DNA of 64,000 bases from Hyalangium gracile (GCF_020103725.1 NZ_JAHXBG010000036.1:1-64000); one strand, 5' to 3'. Positions 1-7,448 are shown, numbered from the stretch's first letter. The notes: generated by a model not told the origin, from the letters alone. A program made the numbers and translations.

Positions 1-175
1 TCCCAATCATCTCGGCCGCCTGCTCCTGAGTGAGTCCCCGCGCCGTGCGCAGTTCCCGCAGGCGTAGCCCGAGGCGCTTGCGCTCCCTCTTGATGATCGG
101 CGCAAGGTCCTCCGGAACCTGGATGCCGGACGGGCCGGGCGGACGTGACTTGCCGGGTGGCGACACGTACCCCAT
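1..175 (-). CDS. XRE-family HTH regulator, N-terminal part
   Basis: The minus-strand frame starts at the ATG complementary to 173-175 and runs off the left edge, so only about 58 residues are visible. After a proline/glycine-rich N-terminus comes a basic stretch with KRERKRLGLRLRELR, then LTQEQAAEMIG, which matches helix 2 and the start of the recognition helix of Cro/C1-type (XRE) domains. Such proteins are usually repressors of their own promoter and of neighbouring genes. The 79-bp gap to the divergent gene at 255 holds a perfect palindrome over a TATAGT box, which fits autoregulation. Total length and any C-terminal domain are unknown. Confidence 0.75.
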   Translation of the reverse strand, partial: MGYVSPPGKSRPPGPSGIQVPEDLAPIIKRERKRLGLRLRELRTARGLTQEQAAEMIG

Positions 176-184
176 CTCGCCCGG

Positions 185-217
185 GTAAACTTTGATTTAC
201 CACAAACTATAGTTTAC
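185..217. promoter_or_regulatory. Palindromic operator/divergent promoter
   Basis: A perfect 12-bp palindrome AAACTATAGTTT lies at 204-215, and GTAAACT (185-191) is inverted as AGTTTAC (211-217). The palindrome contains TATAGT, a plausible -10 box, on both strands. It sits between the divergent XRE gene and the gene at 255. An A+T-rich island in GC-rich DNA with dyad symmetry is the expected binding site for the XRE dimer. Binding is inferred, not shown. Confidence 0.55.
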
Positions 218-254
218 TTTCGGGGCGGCACTGAGCCACGAAAGGACGGCCGAG

Positions 255-794
255 ATGGAAGAAGAGAACGGACCTAGCAGTCACCCACCGGGGACGGTGG
301 TGAGCCTGGACCTCGAACTAGGCACCCTGGCCACTGCAATCCAGGGGGCGCGGATGCTTGCGGACCTCCAAGCGCGGCGCGATCTGCCGGATGCGGAGAT
401 GGAGCGGGATGCTCCTGCCTGCATCGTGTCCGTGCTGGCCCTGGCTACGGAGCGTATCGGGCAACTGCGGCGCGTGGTGCGCAACGAGGAGAACCCGGGC
501 AACTTGTGGGCCCCTCACAACGCGGTGGAGGACCCAGCGACAAGCGGCGAGTTCCCCGGGGATATCGTCCTGTTCTCCTGGGGCTCCCACCGGCTGCCCC
601 TGGTCATGTGGGAACCCCGGGGAATGGAGCGCCAAGGGAACGCGAAGAAGCGCGCGAGCAAGGCGCCCAAGGGCAGGAGCCGGAAGGCACGGGGAGCCGC
701 CCCTGAGTCCTCCGAGGTCTCCGAGGATGCGAGCTCAAGGGAACCCGCGCCGTCTGCGCCCGAGTCCCACGGCTCGGAGCGCCAGAACGGCTGA
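255..794 (+). CDS. Hypothetical protein, 179 aa
   Basis: I do not recognise this protein. The first 120 residues look globular and partly helical, with no signal peptide or membrane segment and a WAPHN stretch near residue 85. The last 55 residues are low complexity: a Lys/Arg-rich block (residues 127-146) followed by Ser/Glu/Pro-rich sequence, as in unstructured tails that may bind nucleic acid. The ATG at 255 follows an AGGA-like ribosome site and the operator at 185-217, so it is probably controlled by the divergent XRE protein. Its place near a putative integrated element suggests accessory DNA. No function is proposed. Confidence 0.6.
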   Translation: MEEENGPSSHPPGTVVSLDLELGTLATAIQGARMLADLQARRDLPDAEMERDAPACIVSVLALATERIGQLRRVVRNEENPGNLWAPHNAVEDPATSGEFPGDIVLFSWGSHRLPLVMWEPRGMERQGNAKKRASKAPKGRSRKARGAAPESSEVSEDASSREPAPSAPESHGSERQNG

Positions 795-815
795 CGCTGA
801 CGCGGGGACCGATGG

Positions 816-855
816 GCCCGGCTGCTCCATCGGCCTCTGCTTCGGAGGCCCGGGC
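816..855 (+). terminator. Possible stem-loop terminator
   Basis: GGCCTC (832-837) pairs with GAGGCC (845-850) around a TGCTTCG loop, and an outer GCCCGG (816-821) can alternatively pair with CCGGGC (850-855). It lies 22 bases after the stop of the 179-aa gene. There is no T-run, so it may slow or stop transcription only weakly, or be incidental in GC-rich DNA. Confidence 0.3.
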
Positions 856-1039
856 TGGGCGTAACGCTGCTCAGTCCTTCCTCCTCTGGAAGAGCGGGAA
901 GAGGCTAGTAGGTGGCCTGAAGAGTGCTGCCGCTCTTGCCCCTATCGGTGTGCGCCTCGTAGGGACCTGACCTCAGCGTTTACACCTGCTGAGCGGGCGA
1001 GCAGTGGCGCTCCATGCCGCAGTGCGGGAGAGTCAGGGG

Positions 1040-1597
1040 ATGCGATTCTTGCTCCTTCTGTCGTTACTAGTGGCCAGCTCGGCGCATGCGTCGTGGGATT
1101 CCGATGTGTGCTCCGATCTCGGCTCAGTCGGCACTCTGGTTGGGGTGTCGCTGGCCGATCTTGACCCCGAGGTGGGCACTCGTGATGCCATGGAGGAGCG
1201 GTTCACGCGAACGCTCAAGATCAAGTTGCGGTCCTCCAACATCAGCGTCCTCGAAAGCGAAGAGGTGTCGTACACCACACCCGCCCTGCTCTTCTTTGTG
1301 AGCATTCAGGGTGTCTTTGAGACCGGGTACGCAGCGTTTCGCGTTGAACTGCTGTTCTCGGAGCCGGCGACCGTCTCCCGGACCGGACTGCGAACTCGGG
1401 CAATCATCGCACGTCAATCCGTGACGGGAGTTGCGGGGCAGCGGAAGGCAGAGGACTCGGTCAACGAGGCGATCGGGTCTCTGGCGGATGAGTTCGTGAG
1501 TTGCGTCCTTGAGGCTCGAGACAAGGCCGGGAAGATCGGGCCAAAGAAACAGGCCCCGACAAGGAAGCCAGCCAGTGCCAAGACGGACGACCTGTAG
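1040..1597 (+). CDS. Secreted hypothetical protein, 185 aa
   Basis: The frame is open from 1004, but the ATG at 1040 gives a clear Sec signal peptide: MRF, then LLLLSLLV, then a cleavage site near SSAHA at about residue 17. The mature protein, beginning SWDSDVC, has two cysteines (near residues 22 and 151) that could form a disulfide. The body is a mixed alpha/beta sequence without a family I recognise, and the C-terminus is a Lys/Pro/Ala-rich tail. It probably acts in the periplasm. It sits alone between the 179-aa orphan and a repeat-rich non-coding stretch within the putative integrated element. Function unknown. Confidence 0.6.
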   Translation: MRFLLLLSLLVASSAHASWDSDVCSDLGSVGTLVGVSLADLDPEVGTRDAMEERFTRTLKIKLRSSNISVLESEEVSYTTPALLFFVSIQGVFETGYAAFRVELLFSEPATVSRTGLRTRAIIARQSVTGVAGQRKAEDSVNEAIGSLADEFVSCVLEARDKAGKIGPKKQAPTRKPASAKTDDL

Positions 1598-1601
1598 CCC
1601 C

Positions 1602-1785
1602 GGTTCCGCCAGTTCTGGGTTGGTTCCGGGACCCTGCGGGCGGACGCGGACGGTGCGGACGATCGGTTCCCATGGTTCCCACCGGTTCCGGGAACCTCAC
1701 GGCTTCTTCGCCTCCCCACGTTGCTGACGGTTCGCTCGACACGCAGCGGTTCCGGTTCCCGCTATAGGGCCGGGAACCGGGAACC
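1602..1785. repeat. Cluster of GGTTCC/GGAACC hexamers with a long hairpin
   Basis: Seven GGTTCC (1602, 1622, 1665, 1674, 1684, 1748, 1754) and three GGAACC (1691, 1773, 1780) occur within 184 bases. The last four form a near-perfect hairpin, 1748-1761 with 1771-1785, of 14 base pairs, one bulged base and a 9-nt loop. A random hexamer would be expected less than once in this length. The stretch 1598-2026 shows no convincing gene. Iterated short sites next to an excisionase-like gene and a tRNA fragment could be binding sites for a recombination or replication protein; this is inference. Confidence 0.6.
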
Positions 1786-2026
1786 ACCAGCCGCGCATCA
1801 GCGATCAGCCCACTCAGCCCCCGCTGTTCTCAGCGACCCGCAGGGGGGCATGGGGGCACGCTGCACACCCGCCCCGCGCGAGGAAGCCCCAAGCCACTCG
1901 CCCACCTCAGACCGCCTGTTCTCGGACGGGCACAGTGTCGGTGTCGGTGGCATAAGCGCCGCCCCTGGGGCGTGGCCTCGTGGCGTCAAACTCCGCTGAG
2001 AGCAGCAGGGGAACAGCGGCAGCGCG

Positions 2027-2242
2027 TCAGCGCAGCCCCCGGGAGAGGAAGGCTTCCACGTCCGCAGGCCGGATGCGGATCGCGTTGCTCACCCGCACGT
2101 GGGGCAACTCGCCACGCTCGCACAGTCCGTAGACGGTGGCCGTACTGACCCCCAGCCGCTCGGCCACCTCACGCACGGTGAGCAGGCGCTCGGCACCTCC
2201 CGGCAGAACGCGCAGGCGAGCAGGGGGCCCACCTTGCAGCAA
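2027..2242 (-). CDS. Excisionase/AlpA-like HTH protein
   Basis: The last 55 residues read LLTVREVAERLGVSTATVYG and then LCERGELPHVRVSNAIRIRPADVEAFL, the standard pattern of small MerR-like HTH proteins used as excisionases or phage regulators (HTH_17 type). The frame is open much farther upstream, but that part runs antisense to the tRNA fragment and terminator and is not credible. A TTG at 2242 would give 71 aa; the exact start is uncertain. It lies 124 bases from the tRNA fragment, as expected for xis near the attachment site of an integrated element. No integrase is visible in the window; it would have to lie left of position 1 or be lost. Confidence 0.65.
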   Translation of the reverse strand: MLQGGPPARLRVLPGGAERLLTVREVAERLGVSTATVYGLCERGELPHVRVSNAIRIRPADVEAFLSRGLR

Positions 2243-2365
2243 GGGTGCAGCAAAAGCCCTGTGACTCCCTGCTATCGGCTGGGACGGTTGGACGGGCCCC
2301 GGCCCCGAATCCCCAAGATTTCCAAGGGCTTGTGAACGGCTGATAACCGTTGGACGGGGGGACCC

Positions 2366-2412
2366 TTCGCCTCCGGAGCCAAAGGCCACAGGTTCGAATC
2401 CTGTATCGCGCG
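2366..2412 (+). other. 3' fragment of tRNA-Arg(CCG), putative attachment site
   Basis: The sequence reads as the 3' half of a tRNA: anticodon loop CTCCGGA (2371-2377, anticodon CCG), stem 3' side GCCAA, 5-nt variable loop, T-stem ACAGG (2388-2392) and CCTGT (2400-2404) around TTCGAAT, then ATCGCGC (2405-2411) and a discriminator G. The matching acceptor strand GCGCGAT and a D-arm are absent upstream, and the 5' anticodon stem has a C-C mismatch. Such fragments are left when an element integrates into the 3' end of a tRNA gene. The intact copy would lie left of the window on the plus strand. A decayed duplicate tRNA is the alternative. Confidence 0.65.
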
Positions 2413-2418
2413 CTGTTG

Positions 2419-2475
2419 GAAGGGGCTGGAATCCCTGGGGAAATCTCCTGGTGGTTCCAGCCCCTTCGCTTTTTC
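2419..2475 (+). terminator. Rho-independent terminator after tRNA fragment
   Basis: A 13-bp perfect stem, GAAGGGGCTGGAA (2419-2431) with TTCCAGCCCCTTC (2455-2467), is followed by GCTTTTTCT. The 23-nt loop is long but the stem and T-run are strong. It begins seven bases after the tRNA fragment, so it is probably the terminator of the original tRNA-Arg gene, left in place on the chromosomal side. Confidence 0.75.
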
Positions 2476-2583
2476 TGGAGGTGGTGGCGCGCGCCAAGGC
2501 GGCCGGAGTCGCCGTGCGCGGACTTTCTGGCTTCTATACCCGCCGCGATGCCGCAGAGAGAGCCCCGTGAGCCGATGCTGGCC

Positions 2584-3861
2584 TCAAGGAGCCGGGACCG
2601 ACTCCTGAGGGGCGAGGATGATGCGCACCGAGCGCACCCGGCGGGGCGTGGCGTCCAGCACCTCCAGCACCGTCCCATCCTCCAACGTCAGCCGCGTCCC
2701 TGGCTCGGGGATGGCTCCTGTTCTCGCGGAGCAGAGGCCGCCGATCGTGGAGTAGCCCTGGCCCTCTTCCAGCTCGAGCCCCAGCGCGCGGTTGACCTCC
2801 CGGAGGCTGGCCGTGCCCTGCACCACCGCCGTGTTCGGGCTCTCTCTCCGGATGAGCTCCTCGGGAGTCTCCGTCTCGCTCAGGATGTCCCCCACCAACT
2901 CCTCGATGAGATCCTCCATCGTCACCAGCCCCAGCACGCCCCCGCGCTCGTCCACCACGATGGCCAGCTGCATGCGGCGCTTCTGCAGCTCCTTGAGCGC
3001 GTCGAGGGCTCGCATCGTCTCGAAGACGAAGTAGGGCGGACGTATCACGTCCTCCAGGACGATGAGCGTTCCCTCCCAGGCCACGCCCAGCAGATCCTTC
3101 GCGATGACGTAGCCCACGATGTTGTCCAGCGACTCCTCGTAGACTGGCATCCGCGAGTGCCCACGCTCCAGCAGGACCTGCCGGATCTCCTCGGAGGTCG
3201 CGCGCCGGTTCAGCGCCTCGATGCGGCTGCGAGGGACCATCACCGCCGCCAGCGTGAGCCCCGTGAGATCGAACGCCCGAGAGGCGATCTCCCCGGCCCG
3301 CGGATCCAGCGTGCCCGCCTTCGAGGCTTCCTCCACGAGTTGCTGGAGCTCCTCCGGCGAGAGGCGGGCCTCCGCGAAGTTCGTCTTGTCCCCGAAGAAG
3401 CGCAGGATCAGGTTGGAGCTGGCCGTCAGGAGCCACACCACGGGACGGGCCAGCCAGGACAGCCCATACAGCGGGCGGCCCACGAGCAGCGCGTAACGCT
3501 CCGCGTAGCGCAGGGCGATCGACTTGGGGACCAGCTCGCCCAGCACCAGGGACAGATAGGAGATGAGGCCGACCACCAGGGCAAAGGCGAGGCTCTGCGC
3601 CGCGGACTCGCCCAGCCCCAGTCGCACCAGGACCGCCGCCAGCGGCGCGGCAAGCGAGGCGCCACCGAAGGCCGCGGCCGTCGCGCTGACCACCGTGATG
3701 CCAATCTGCACCGTGGCGAGCAGCCGCTCCGGGTTGGAGCGCAGGGCCGCGATCAGCTGGGCCGAGCGATTGCCTTCGTCCAGCAGCTCGCGCAGGCGAG
3801 TCTTGCGTACCGTCAGCAGCGAGAGCTCCGCGCCCGCGAACACTCCGTTCGCCAGCACCAA
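2584..3861 (-). CDS. CNNM/CorC-family membrane protein (hemolysin-C-like)
   Basis: The protein has the CNNM (DUF21) membrane domain, starting around the motif ANGVFAGAEL and spanning about residues 1-135 with three to four hydrophobic segments, then two CBS domains (about 200-320, including PVYEE and AIVVDERGG) and a C-terminal CorC_HlyC domain (about 340-415, with GLELEEGQGYSTIGG). Family members are implicated in Mg2+/Co2+ transport or resistance at the inner membrane. Homologues usually begin about ten residues earlier. In this frame the only codon with a well-placed Shine-Dalgarno (GGGGAGG) is an ATC at 3891; the TTG at 3861 or the GTG just after it are the standard-codon options. Confidence 0.85.
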   Translation of the reverse strand: MVLANGVFAGAELSLLTVRKTRLRELLDEGNRSAQLIAALRSNPERLLATVQIGITVVSATAAAFGGASLAAPLAAVLVRLGLGESAAQSLAFALVVGLISYLSLVLGELVPKSIALRYAERYALLVGRPLYGLSWLARPVVWLLTASSNLILRFFGDKTNFAEARLSPEELQQLVEEASKAGTLDPRAGEIASRAFDLTGLTLAAVMVPRSRIEALNRRATSEEIRQVLLERGHSRMPVYEESLDNIVGYVIAKDLLGVAWEGTLIVLEDVIRPPYFVFETMRALDALKELQKRRMQLAIVVDERGGVLGLVTMEDLIEELVGDILSETETPEELIRRESPNTAVVQGTASLREVNRALGLELEEGQGYSTIGGLCSARTGAIPEPGTRLTLEDGTVLEVLDATPRRVRSVRIILAPQESVPAP

Positions 3862-3966
3862 CAGCAGGACGATGATGAGCTCCGACGCGATAGTGTCCTC
3901 CCCTCGAAGGTTTCCAGCTTACGCGGAGCGAGCGGGCGGGCTGCCACCTTTCCGCTCGCCAGGCGC

Positions 3967-4344
3967 TCAGGCCTCCAGCGACTGCAAGAGGAGCGACAGC
4001 TGATCCCGGCTGGCGCCCTTGGGGAGGTAGTAGTGGGGGCCCGACATGAGCGCGCTGCCCACATCCTGGGCCGCCGCGGAGGTGAGGAAGACGATGCGGG
4101 GCTTGGTGTTGTTGCGCGGGAGCCGCTCGACGACCTCCAGGCCGCTCATTCCCGGCATGTTCAGGTCGAGGAGCATGATCCGGTACTTCTCTCGAGAGAG
4201 CGAGTCCAACGCCTCCTGGCCGTCTGCCGCCTCGATGGCCTCGTAGCCCAGGTCTTCCAGGCACAGCCTGAGGAACTCTCTCCAGTCCGCGTCGTCGTCC
4301 ACGACCAGGACCTTGCGTCCATCGTCCGCTATCGGTCGGCTCAA
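3967..4344 (-). CDS. Single-domain response regulator
   Basis: A 125-aa stand-alone receiver domain with the acidic pair around residues 16-18 (VVDDDAD), the phospho-acceptor Asp60 in MLLDLNMPG, a Thr/Ser near 88 (FLTSA) and the conserved Lys109 (YYLPKG). No output domain follows, so it probably passes phosphate or binds a partner, as many myxobacterial orphan receivers do. The TTG at 4344 has a GGGAGG ribosome site six bases upstream and is preferred. It lies between the CNNM gene and a metallophosphoesterase, with no kinase beside it; the cognate kinase is unknown. Confidence 0.85.
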   Translation of the reverse strand: MSRPIADDGRKVLVVDDDADWREFLRLCLEDLGYEAIEAADGQEALDSLSREKYRIMLLDLNMPGMSGLEVVERLPRNNTKPRIVFLTSAAAQDVGSALMSGPHYYLPKGASRDQLSLLLQSLEA

Positions 4345-4484
4345 AGATCCTCCCTGACACGGGAAGAACCCCTCTGCGCTCCTGCCTCTTTCACTCCCTG
4401 CGGCTATAGCTGCCGGCCTGGAGGGCAGGGGAACGGGCAGCGGCTCGCTGACGATGGCGGCCGTTCGTGCTCCACCTCAGGGAG

Positions 4485-5318
4485 TCAGAAGAGGGCGGTG
4501 CTCAGCTGGTTCGCCAGTTGCTGGAGCGCGGGCAGCAGGCTGTGGCTCGCCGTCCTGGGCGTCGGTATGGCCGAGGTTCGTTGCCACGTCGGGGGAGCGA
4601 GCAGGCGCCCTCCCGAGTGCTGGAAGAGCCGGAATCGTCCCAGCTCCGTGGAGCTGCCCGAGTTGTAGATGCCCAGCGCCCTCTCGTGCCCATTGAGGGT
4701 GAACTCTCGCGGCACGTGCCGGTGCCCGTGGAGGATGAGATCGCAGCGTCCCTGGACGCGCGACACCAGCCGGGGTCCCAGGGCCAGCTCCGCCGCGTGC
4801 GGCCAGCCCATCCTCGTGGCCAGCCGCTCGGGGAGGCTCTCCTCGGGCAGTGGCAGCACGTGGTGGTGCAGCAGGATCGCCGTCAGGGCCTCGCGTGGAG
4901 CGGCGGCGAGGGCCGTGTCCACCGCCTCCAGCGCCGCCGAGGTCAGCGTTCCATGGCTCGCGAAGATGGAGCGGCGGTTCTGGGGCCCGGTCGAGTCCAC
5001 ACAGACGAGGTAGAGGCCCTCTCGCTCCACCGTGCACACCTTGCGGCCCTTCATCCAGCGCCTCACCACGTCATCCCCAGGCCGGTCGTGGTTGCCGGGG
5101 ATGAAGGTGAGCCGGGCGGTGTCGAGCAACGGGGAGAAGATCTCCCGGAATCGGCGGAACTCCGCGCTCGCCCCCTGGTGCGTCAGGTCTCCCGTGACCA
5201 CCACATGGTCCACGCGCTCGGCGAGCAGGGTCGCCACGAGGGCTCGTGCCGCGGAGTCGCTGCTGGGACTCAGGTCCAGATGGAGGTCCGAGAGGTGCGC
5301 CAGCTTCTGAACGGGCAT
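4485..5318 (-). CDS. Metallophosphoesterase, CpdA-like
   Basis: 277 aa with all calcineurin-type metal motifs in order: SDLHLD (about 9-14), TGDLTHQG (about 42-49), GNHDRPG (about 75-81), LLHHHV (about 149-154) and HGHRHVP (about 197-203). This arrangement is that of class III cyclic-nucleotide phosphodiesterases such as CpdA, although substrates in the family range widely. There is no signal peptide, so it should act in the cytoplasm. A candidate Pho box lies 40 bases upstream of its start and the gene follows the pst/pho cluster, so induction on phosphate starvation, perhaps to release phosphate from phosphodiesters, is a reasonable inference. Confidence 0.85.
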   Translation of the reverse strand: MPVQKLAHLSDLHLDLSPSSDSAARALVATLLAERVDHVVVTGDLTHQGASAEFRRFREIFSPLLDTARLTFIPGNHDRPGDDVVRRWMKGRKVCTVEREGLYLVCVDSTGPQNRRSIFASHGTLTSAALEAVDTALAAAPREALTAILLHHHVLPLPEESLPERLATRMGWPHAAELALGPRLVSRVQGRCDLILHGHRHVPREFTLNGHERALGIYNSGSSTELGRFRLFQHSGGRLLAPPTWQRTSAIPTPRTASHSLLPALQQLANQLSTALF

Positions 5319-5357
5319 GACGCATTCATAGGCACCTCCGGAAACACCCTGATGGCT

Positions 5358-5390
5358 CGCCGGTGAAAGCTTCGAGAGCCTCGTGTGACA
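5358..5390 (-). promoter_or_regulatory. Candidate Pho box upstream of CpdA-like gene
   Basis: On the minus strand, TGTCACACGAG, GCTCTCGAAGC and TTTCACCGGCG are three consecutive 11-mers. The first and third carry TGTCAC/TTTCAC half-sites exactly 22 bp apart, matching the 11-bp phasing of PhoB-type sites; the middle copy is degenerate. The site ends 40 bases before the phosphoesterase start. Confidence 0.45.
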
Positions 5391-5396
5391 GCGCGG

Positions 5397-6608
5397 TCAA
5401 CCCGCGAGCAGCTCCTCGCCTGGGCTCGCCTCGCTCGGAGAGAGCGCCAGCGGTGCCCTGGTCTCCACCGGAGCCAGCCGCGTGCCCGGCAACACTCGCA
5501 GCCGCGTCCCCCGCCAGTCCACCGTCCGGCTGAACAGGCCGTTGCACCAGGCCACGAAGAGCAGGGCGTCCTTGATGAGCACGGCGGGAACCGTGCGCCA
5601 GGACACCGGCTCCGGACGCAGCATGCGGAACACCGTCACGTCGATGGCGGCCTTCGTCATGGCCAGGGCCGCCACCGCCGCGAAGGCCGGCATCCCCGGC
5701 TCCAGCAGCGCTGCCAGCAGCGCCAGCGGCACGGGGTTGAGCAGCCCCTGCGCCAGGTACGTCATCGTCCCCACGGAGCTGTGGTGGATGACGCTCCAGC
5801 GCACGTAGCGCTTGAAGAAGGCCCCCACGCACTTCCTCAGGGACACGTTGAACACCGGCGTCGTCGCCACGTGGACCCGCTTGCCCAGCCTGCGCGTCAC
5901 CCACTGCCCGATGACGAAGTCCTCCGCCAGCACGTCCTTCACCGAGAAGAAGCCGCCGAGTGCCTCCACGTCCTCGCGCCGCAGCGCCATGGACTTGCCC
6001 ACCACGATGTCCTTGTCCGCCAGCCGCTTGGCGGCGATCACCCCCGCCGCCGCGCTCGAGGCCAGGTGGAGGTTGTCCAGCAGCGAGCCCAGCGTCTGCT
6101 CGCCAATCCCCCCGATCGGATGCGTCACGCAGCCCACCGTCGGATCCTCGAACCCGTCGGCAATCCCATCGAGATAACCCGGCGCCACGCGCACGTTCGA
6201 GTCGCTGATCACCCACAAGTCATATCGGGCCTCGGAGGACAGCGTGACGAGCTGGTTCACCTTCGGGTTGAGGCCCGGCTCGCCCTCCTGCAGCACCAGC
6301 CGCATCACCTGGGGCCAGCGGGCCACCGCCGCCCGCGCCACCGCGTAGGCCGGATCCCTCATGTCCTTCACGCCCAGGAGCACCTCGTAGCTCGGGTAGT
6401 CGAGCGAGGCGAACTGCTCCAGGTTGGCCTCCAGATCGTCATCCACGCCGCACAGGGGCTTGAGGATGGAGATGCCCGGCCGGGCCGCGCCTTCCGAGCG
6501 GGGCAGGGGGCACTCGCGGCGGTGGCGCAGGACGTAGACGAGCTGCACTGCCAGGGCCACAAGCCCTACCGAGGCGGCGGCGAGCAGGACGAGGGAGGCG
6601 ACGGGCAT
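5397..6608 (-). CDS. Ceramide-glucosyltransferase-like glycosyltransferase (GT21)
   Basis: 403 aa. An N-terminal membrane helix (residues 4-27) is followed by a GT-A domain containing SILKPLCGVDDDLE (about 48-60), the metal-binding-type motif DSNVRV (136-141), AEDF with Asp230, and RYVRW (268-272), equivalent to the (Q/R)xxRW motif of GT21. Two or three hydrophobic segments (about 285-370) anchor the C-terminus. The family includes ceramide glucosyltransferase and HpnI; the acceptor is likely a sphingolipid or other membrane lipid, and myxobacteria do contain sphingolipids. A candidate Pho box at 6710-6731 and the adjoining phoU-pst operon suggest phosphate-controlled synthesis of a phosphorus-free glycolipid. 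Exact sugar and acceptor are not readable from sequence. Confidence 0.8.
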   Translation of the reverse strand: MPVASLVLLAAASVGLVALAVQLVYVLRHRRECPLPRSEGAARPGISILKPLCGVDDDLEANLEQFASLDYPSYEVLLGVKDMRDPAYAVARAAVARWPQVMRLVLQEGEPGLNPKVNQLVTLSSEARYDLWVISDSNVRVAPGYLDGIADGFEDPTVGCVTHPIGGIGEQTLGSLLDNLHLASSAAAGVIAAKRLADKDIVVGKSMALRREDVEALGGFFSVKDVLAEDFVIGQWVTRRLGKRVHVATTPVFNVSLRKCVGAFFKRYVRWSVIHHSSVGTMTYLAQGLLNPVPLALLAALLEPGMPAFAAVAALAMTKAAIDVTVFRMLRPEPVSWRTVPAVLIKDALLFVAWCNGLFSRTVDWRGTRLRVLPGTRLAPVETRAPLALSPSEASPGEELLAG

Positions 6609-6709
6609 TCGCGAGCTCCAGAGCGGCGCACGGTCATCGTGCGACCTGCTCGGGAGGCTAGAAGGGCCCGGCGTCAGCTCAGCGACCGCCTCGCGTCGGC
6701 GGCGGGAAA

Positions 6710-6731
6710 ACGGAGTGACAGCGGCGTGAAG
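6710..6731 (-). promoter_or_regulatory. Candidate Pho box upstream of glycosyltransferase
   Basis: The minus strand has CTTCACGCCGC directly followed by TGTCACTCCGT, so TTCAC and GTCAC half-sites are 11 bp apart as in PhoB-type boxes. It lies in the 137-bp gap between the phoU stop and the glycosyltransferase start, about 100 bases from the latter, leaving room for a promoter. Confidence 0.5.
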
Positions 6732-6745
6732 TCCCGCTCCCTTGC

Positions 6746-7435
6746 CTACTCCTGGGAGAGGTTGCGGCTTCGCGGGTGGCGGATGTCCTTGCCCCGCACC
6801 ATGTAGACGACCATCTCCGCCACGTTCATCGCGTGGTCCCCGATGCGCTCCAGGTGCTTGGCGATGAACATCAGCGCGGTGGCCCGACGGATGTTCTTCG
6901 AGTCCTCCATCATGTACGCCAGCAGCTCGTTGAAGACCTTCAGGAAGAGTGCATCCAGGAGATCATCCCCCTTGAGCACCTCCTCGGCCTTCGCCACGTC
7001 GTTGGACACGAACGCGTCCAGCGCCTTCTTCACCTGCTGCTGGGCCAGCTCCGCCAGCTTCGGCGTGTCCACGTAGGGCGCCAGCGGCGTCACCTGGTTC
7101 AGATCGATGGCCCGCTCGGCGATGTTCACCGCCAGATCCCCGATGCGCTCCAGGTCCGTGACGATCTTCAGCGCCGTGGTGATGAGGCGCAGATCGCTCG
7201 CCGCGGGCTGCCGCAGCGCCAGGATGCGGCGGCAGAGATCGTCGATCTCCACCTCCAGCCGGTTCACGTCCTTGTCGGACTTGATGACGTTCTCGGCCAG
7301 CGCGGAGTCGCGCTCCGTGAGCGCCTTCACGCTGTGGGCGATGAGCGTCTCCACCTTGGCGCCCATGGCCAGCAGCCGCTCGCGCAAGTCGCGCAGATCC
7401 TGCTCGAAAGCCTTGTCGGTGTGCGTTGCCGGCAT
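6746..7435 (-). CDS. phoU: Phosphate signalling protein PhoU
   Basis: 229 aa, all helical, with the two PhoU repeats marked by LERIGDLAVNIAER (about 95-108) and LERIGDHAMNVAEM (about 195-208); the acidic/Asn residues bind metal clusters in known structures. PhoU links the PstSCAB transporter to the PhoR kinase and keeps the Pho response off when phosphate is plentiful. Length is typical (220-240). It is the last gene of pstS-pstC-pstA-pstB-phoU, 13 bases after pstB, and the glycosyltransferase beyond it has its own candidate Pho box. Confidence 0.95.
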   Translation of the reverse strand: MPATHTDKAFEQDLRDLRERLLAMGAKVETLIAHSVKALTERDSALAENVIKSDKDVNRLEVEIDDLCRRILALRQPAASDLRLITTALKIVTDLERIGDLAVNIAERAIDLNQVTPLAPYVDTPKLAELAQQQVKKALDAFVSNDVAKAEEVLKGDDLLDALFLKVFNELLAYMMEDSKNIRRATALMFIAKHLERIGDHAMNVAEMVVYMVRGKDIRHPRSRNLSQE

Positions 7436-7448
7436 TGGTGCCTCGATC

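Noticed and set aside
2331-2412. Complete tRNA-Arg gene
   Set aside because: No acceptor 5' strand GCGCGAT or D-arm is present before the anticodon arm, and the anticodon stem has a mismatch; only the 3' half is supported.
2243-2497. N-terminal extension of the excisionase-like gene through the tRNA fragment
   Set aside because: The extra residues (such as RDTGFEPVAFGSGG) are the well-known spurious translation of a tRNA antisense strand.
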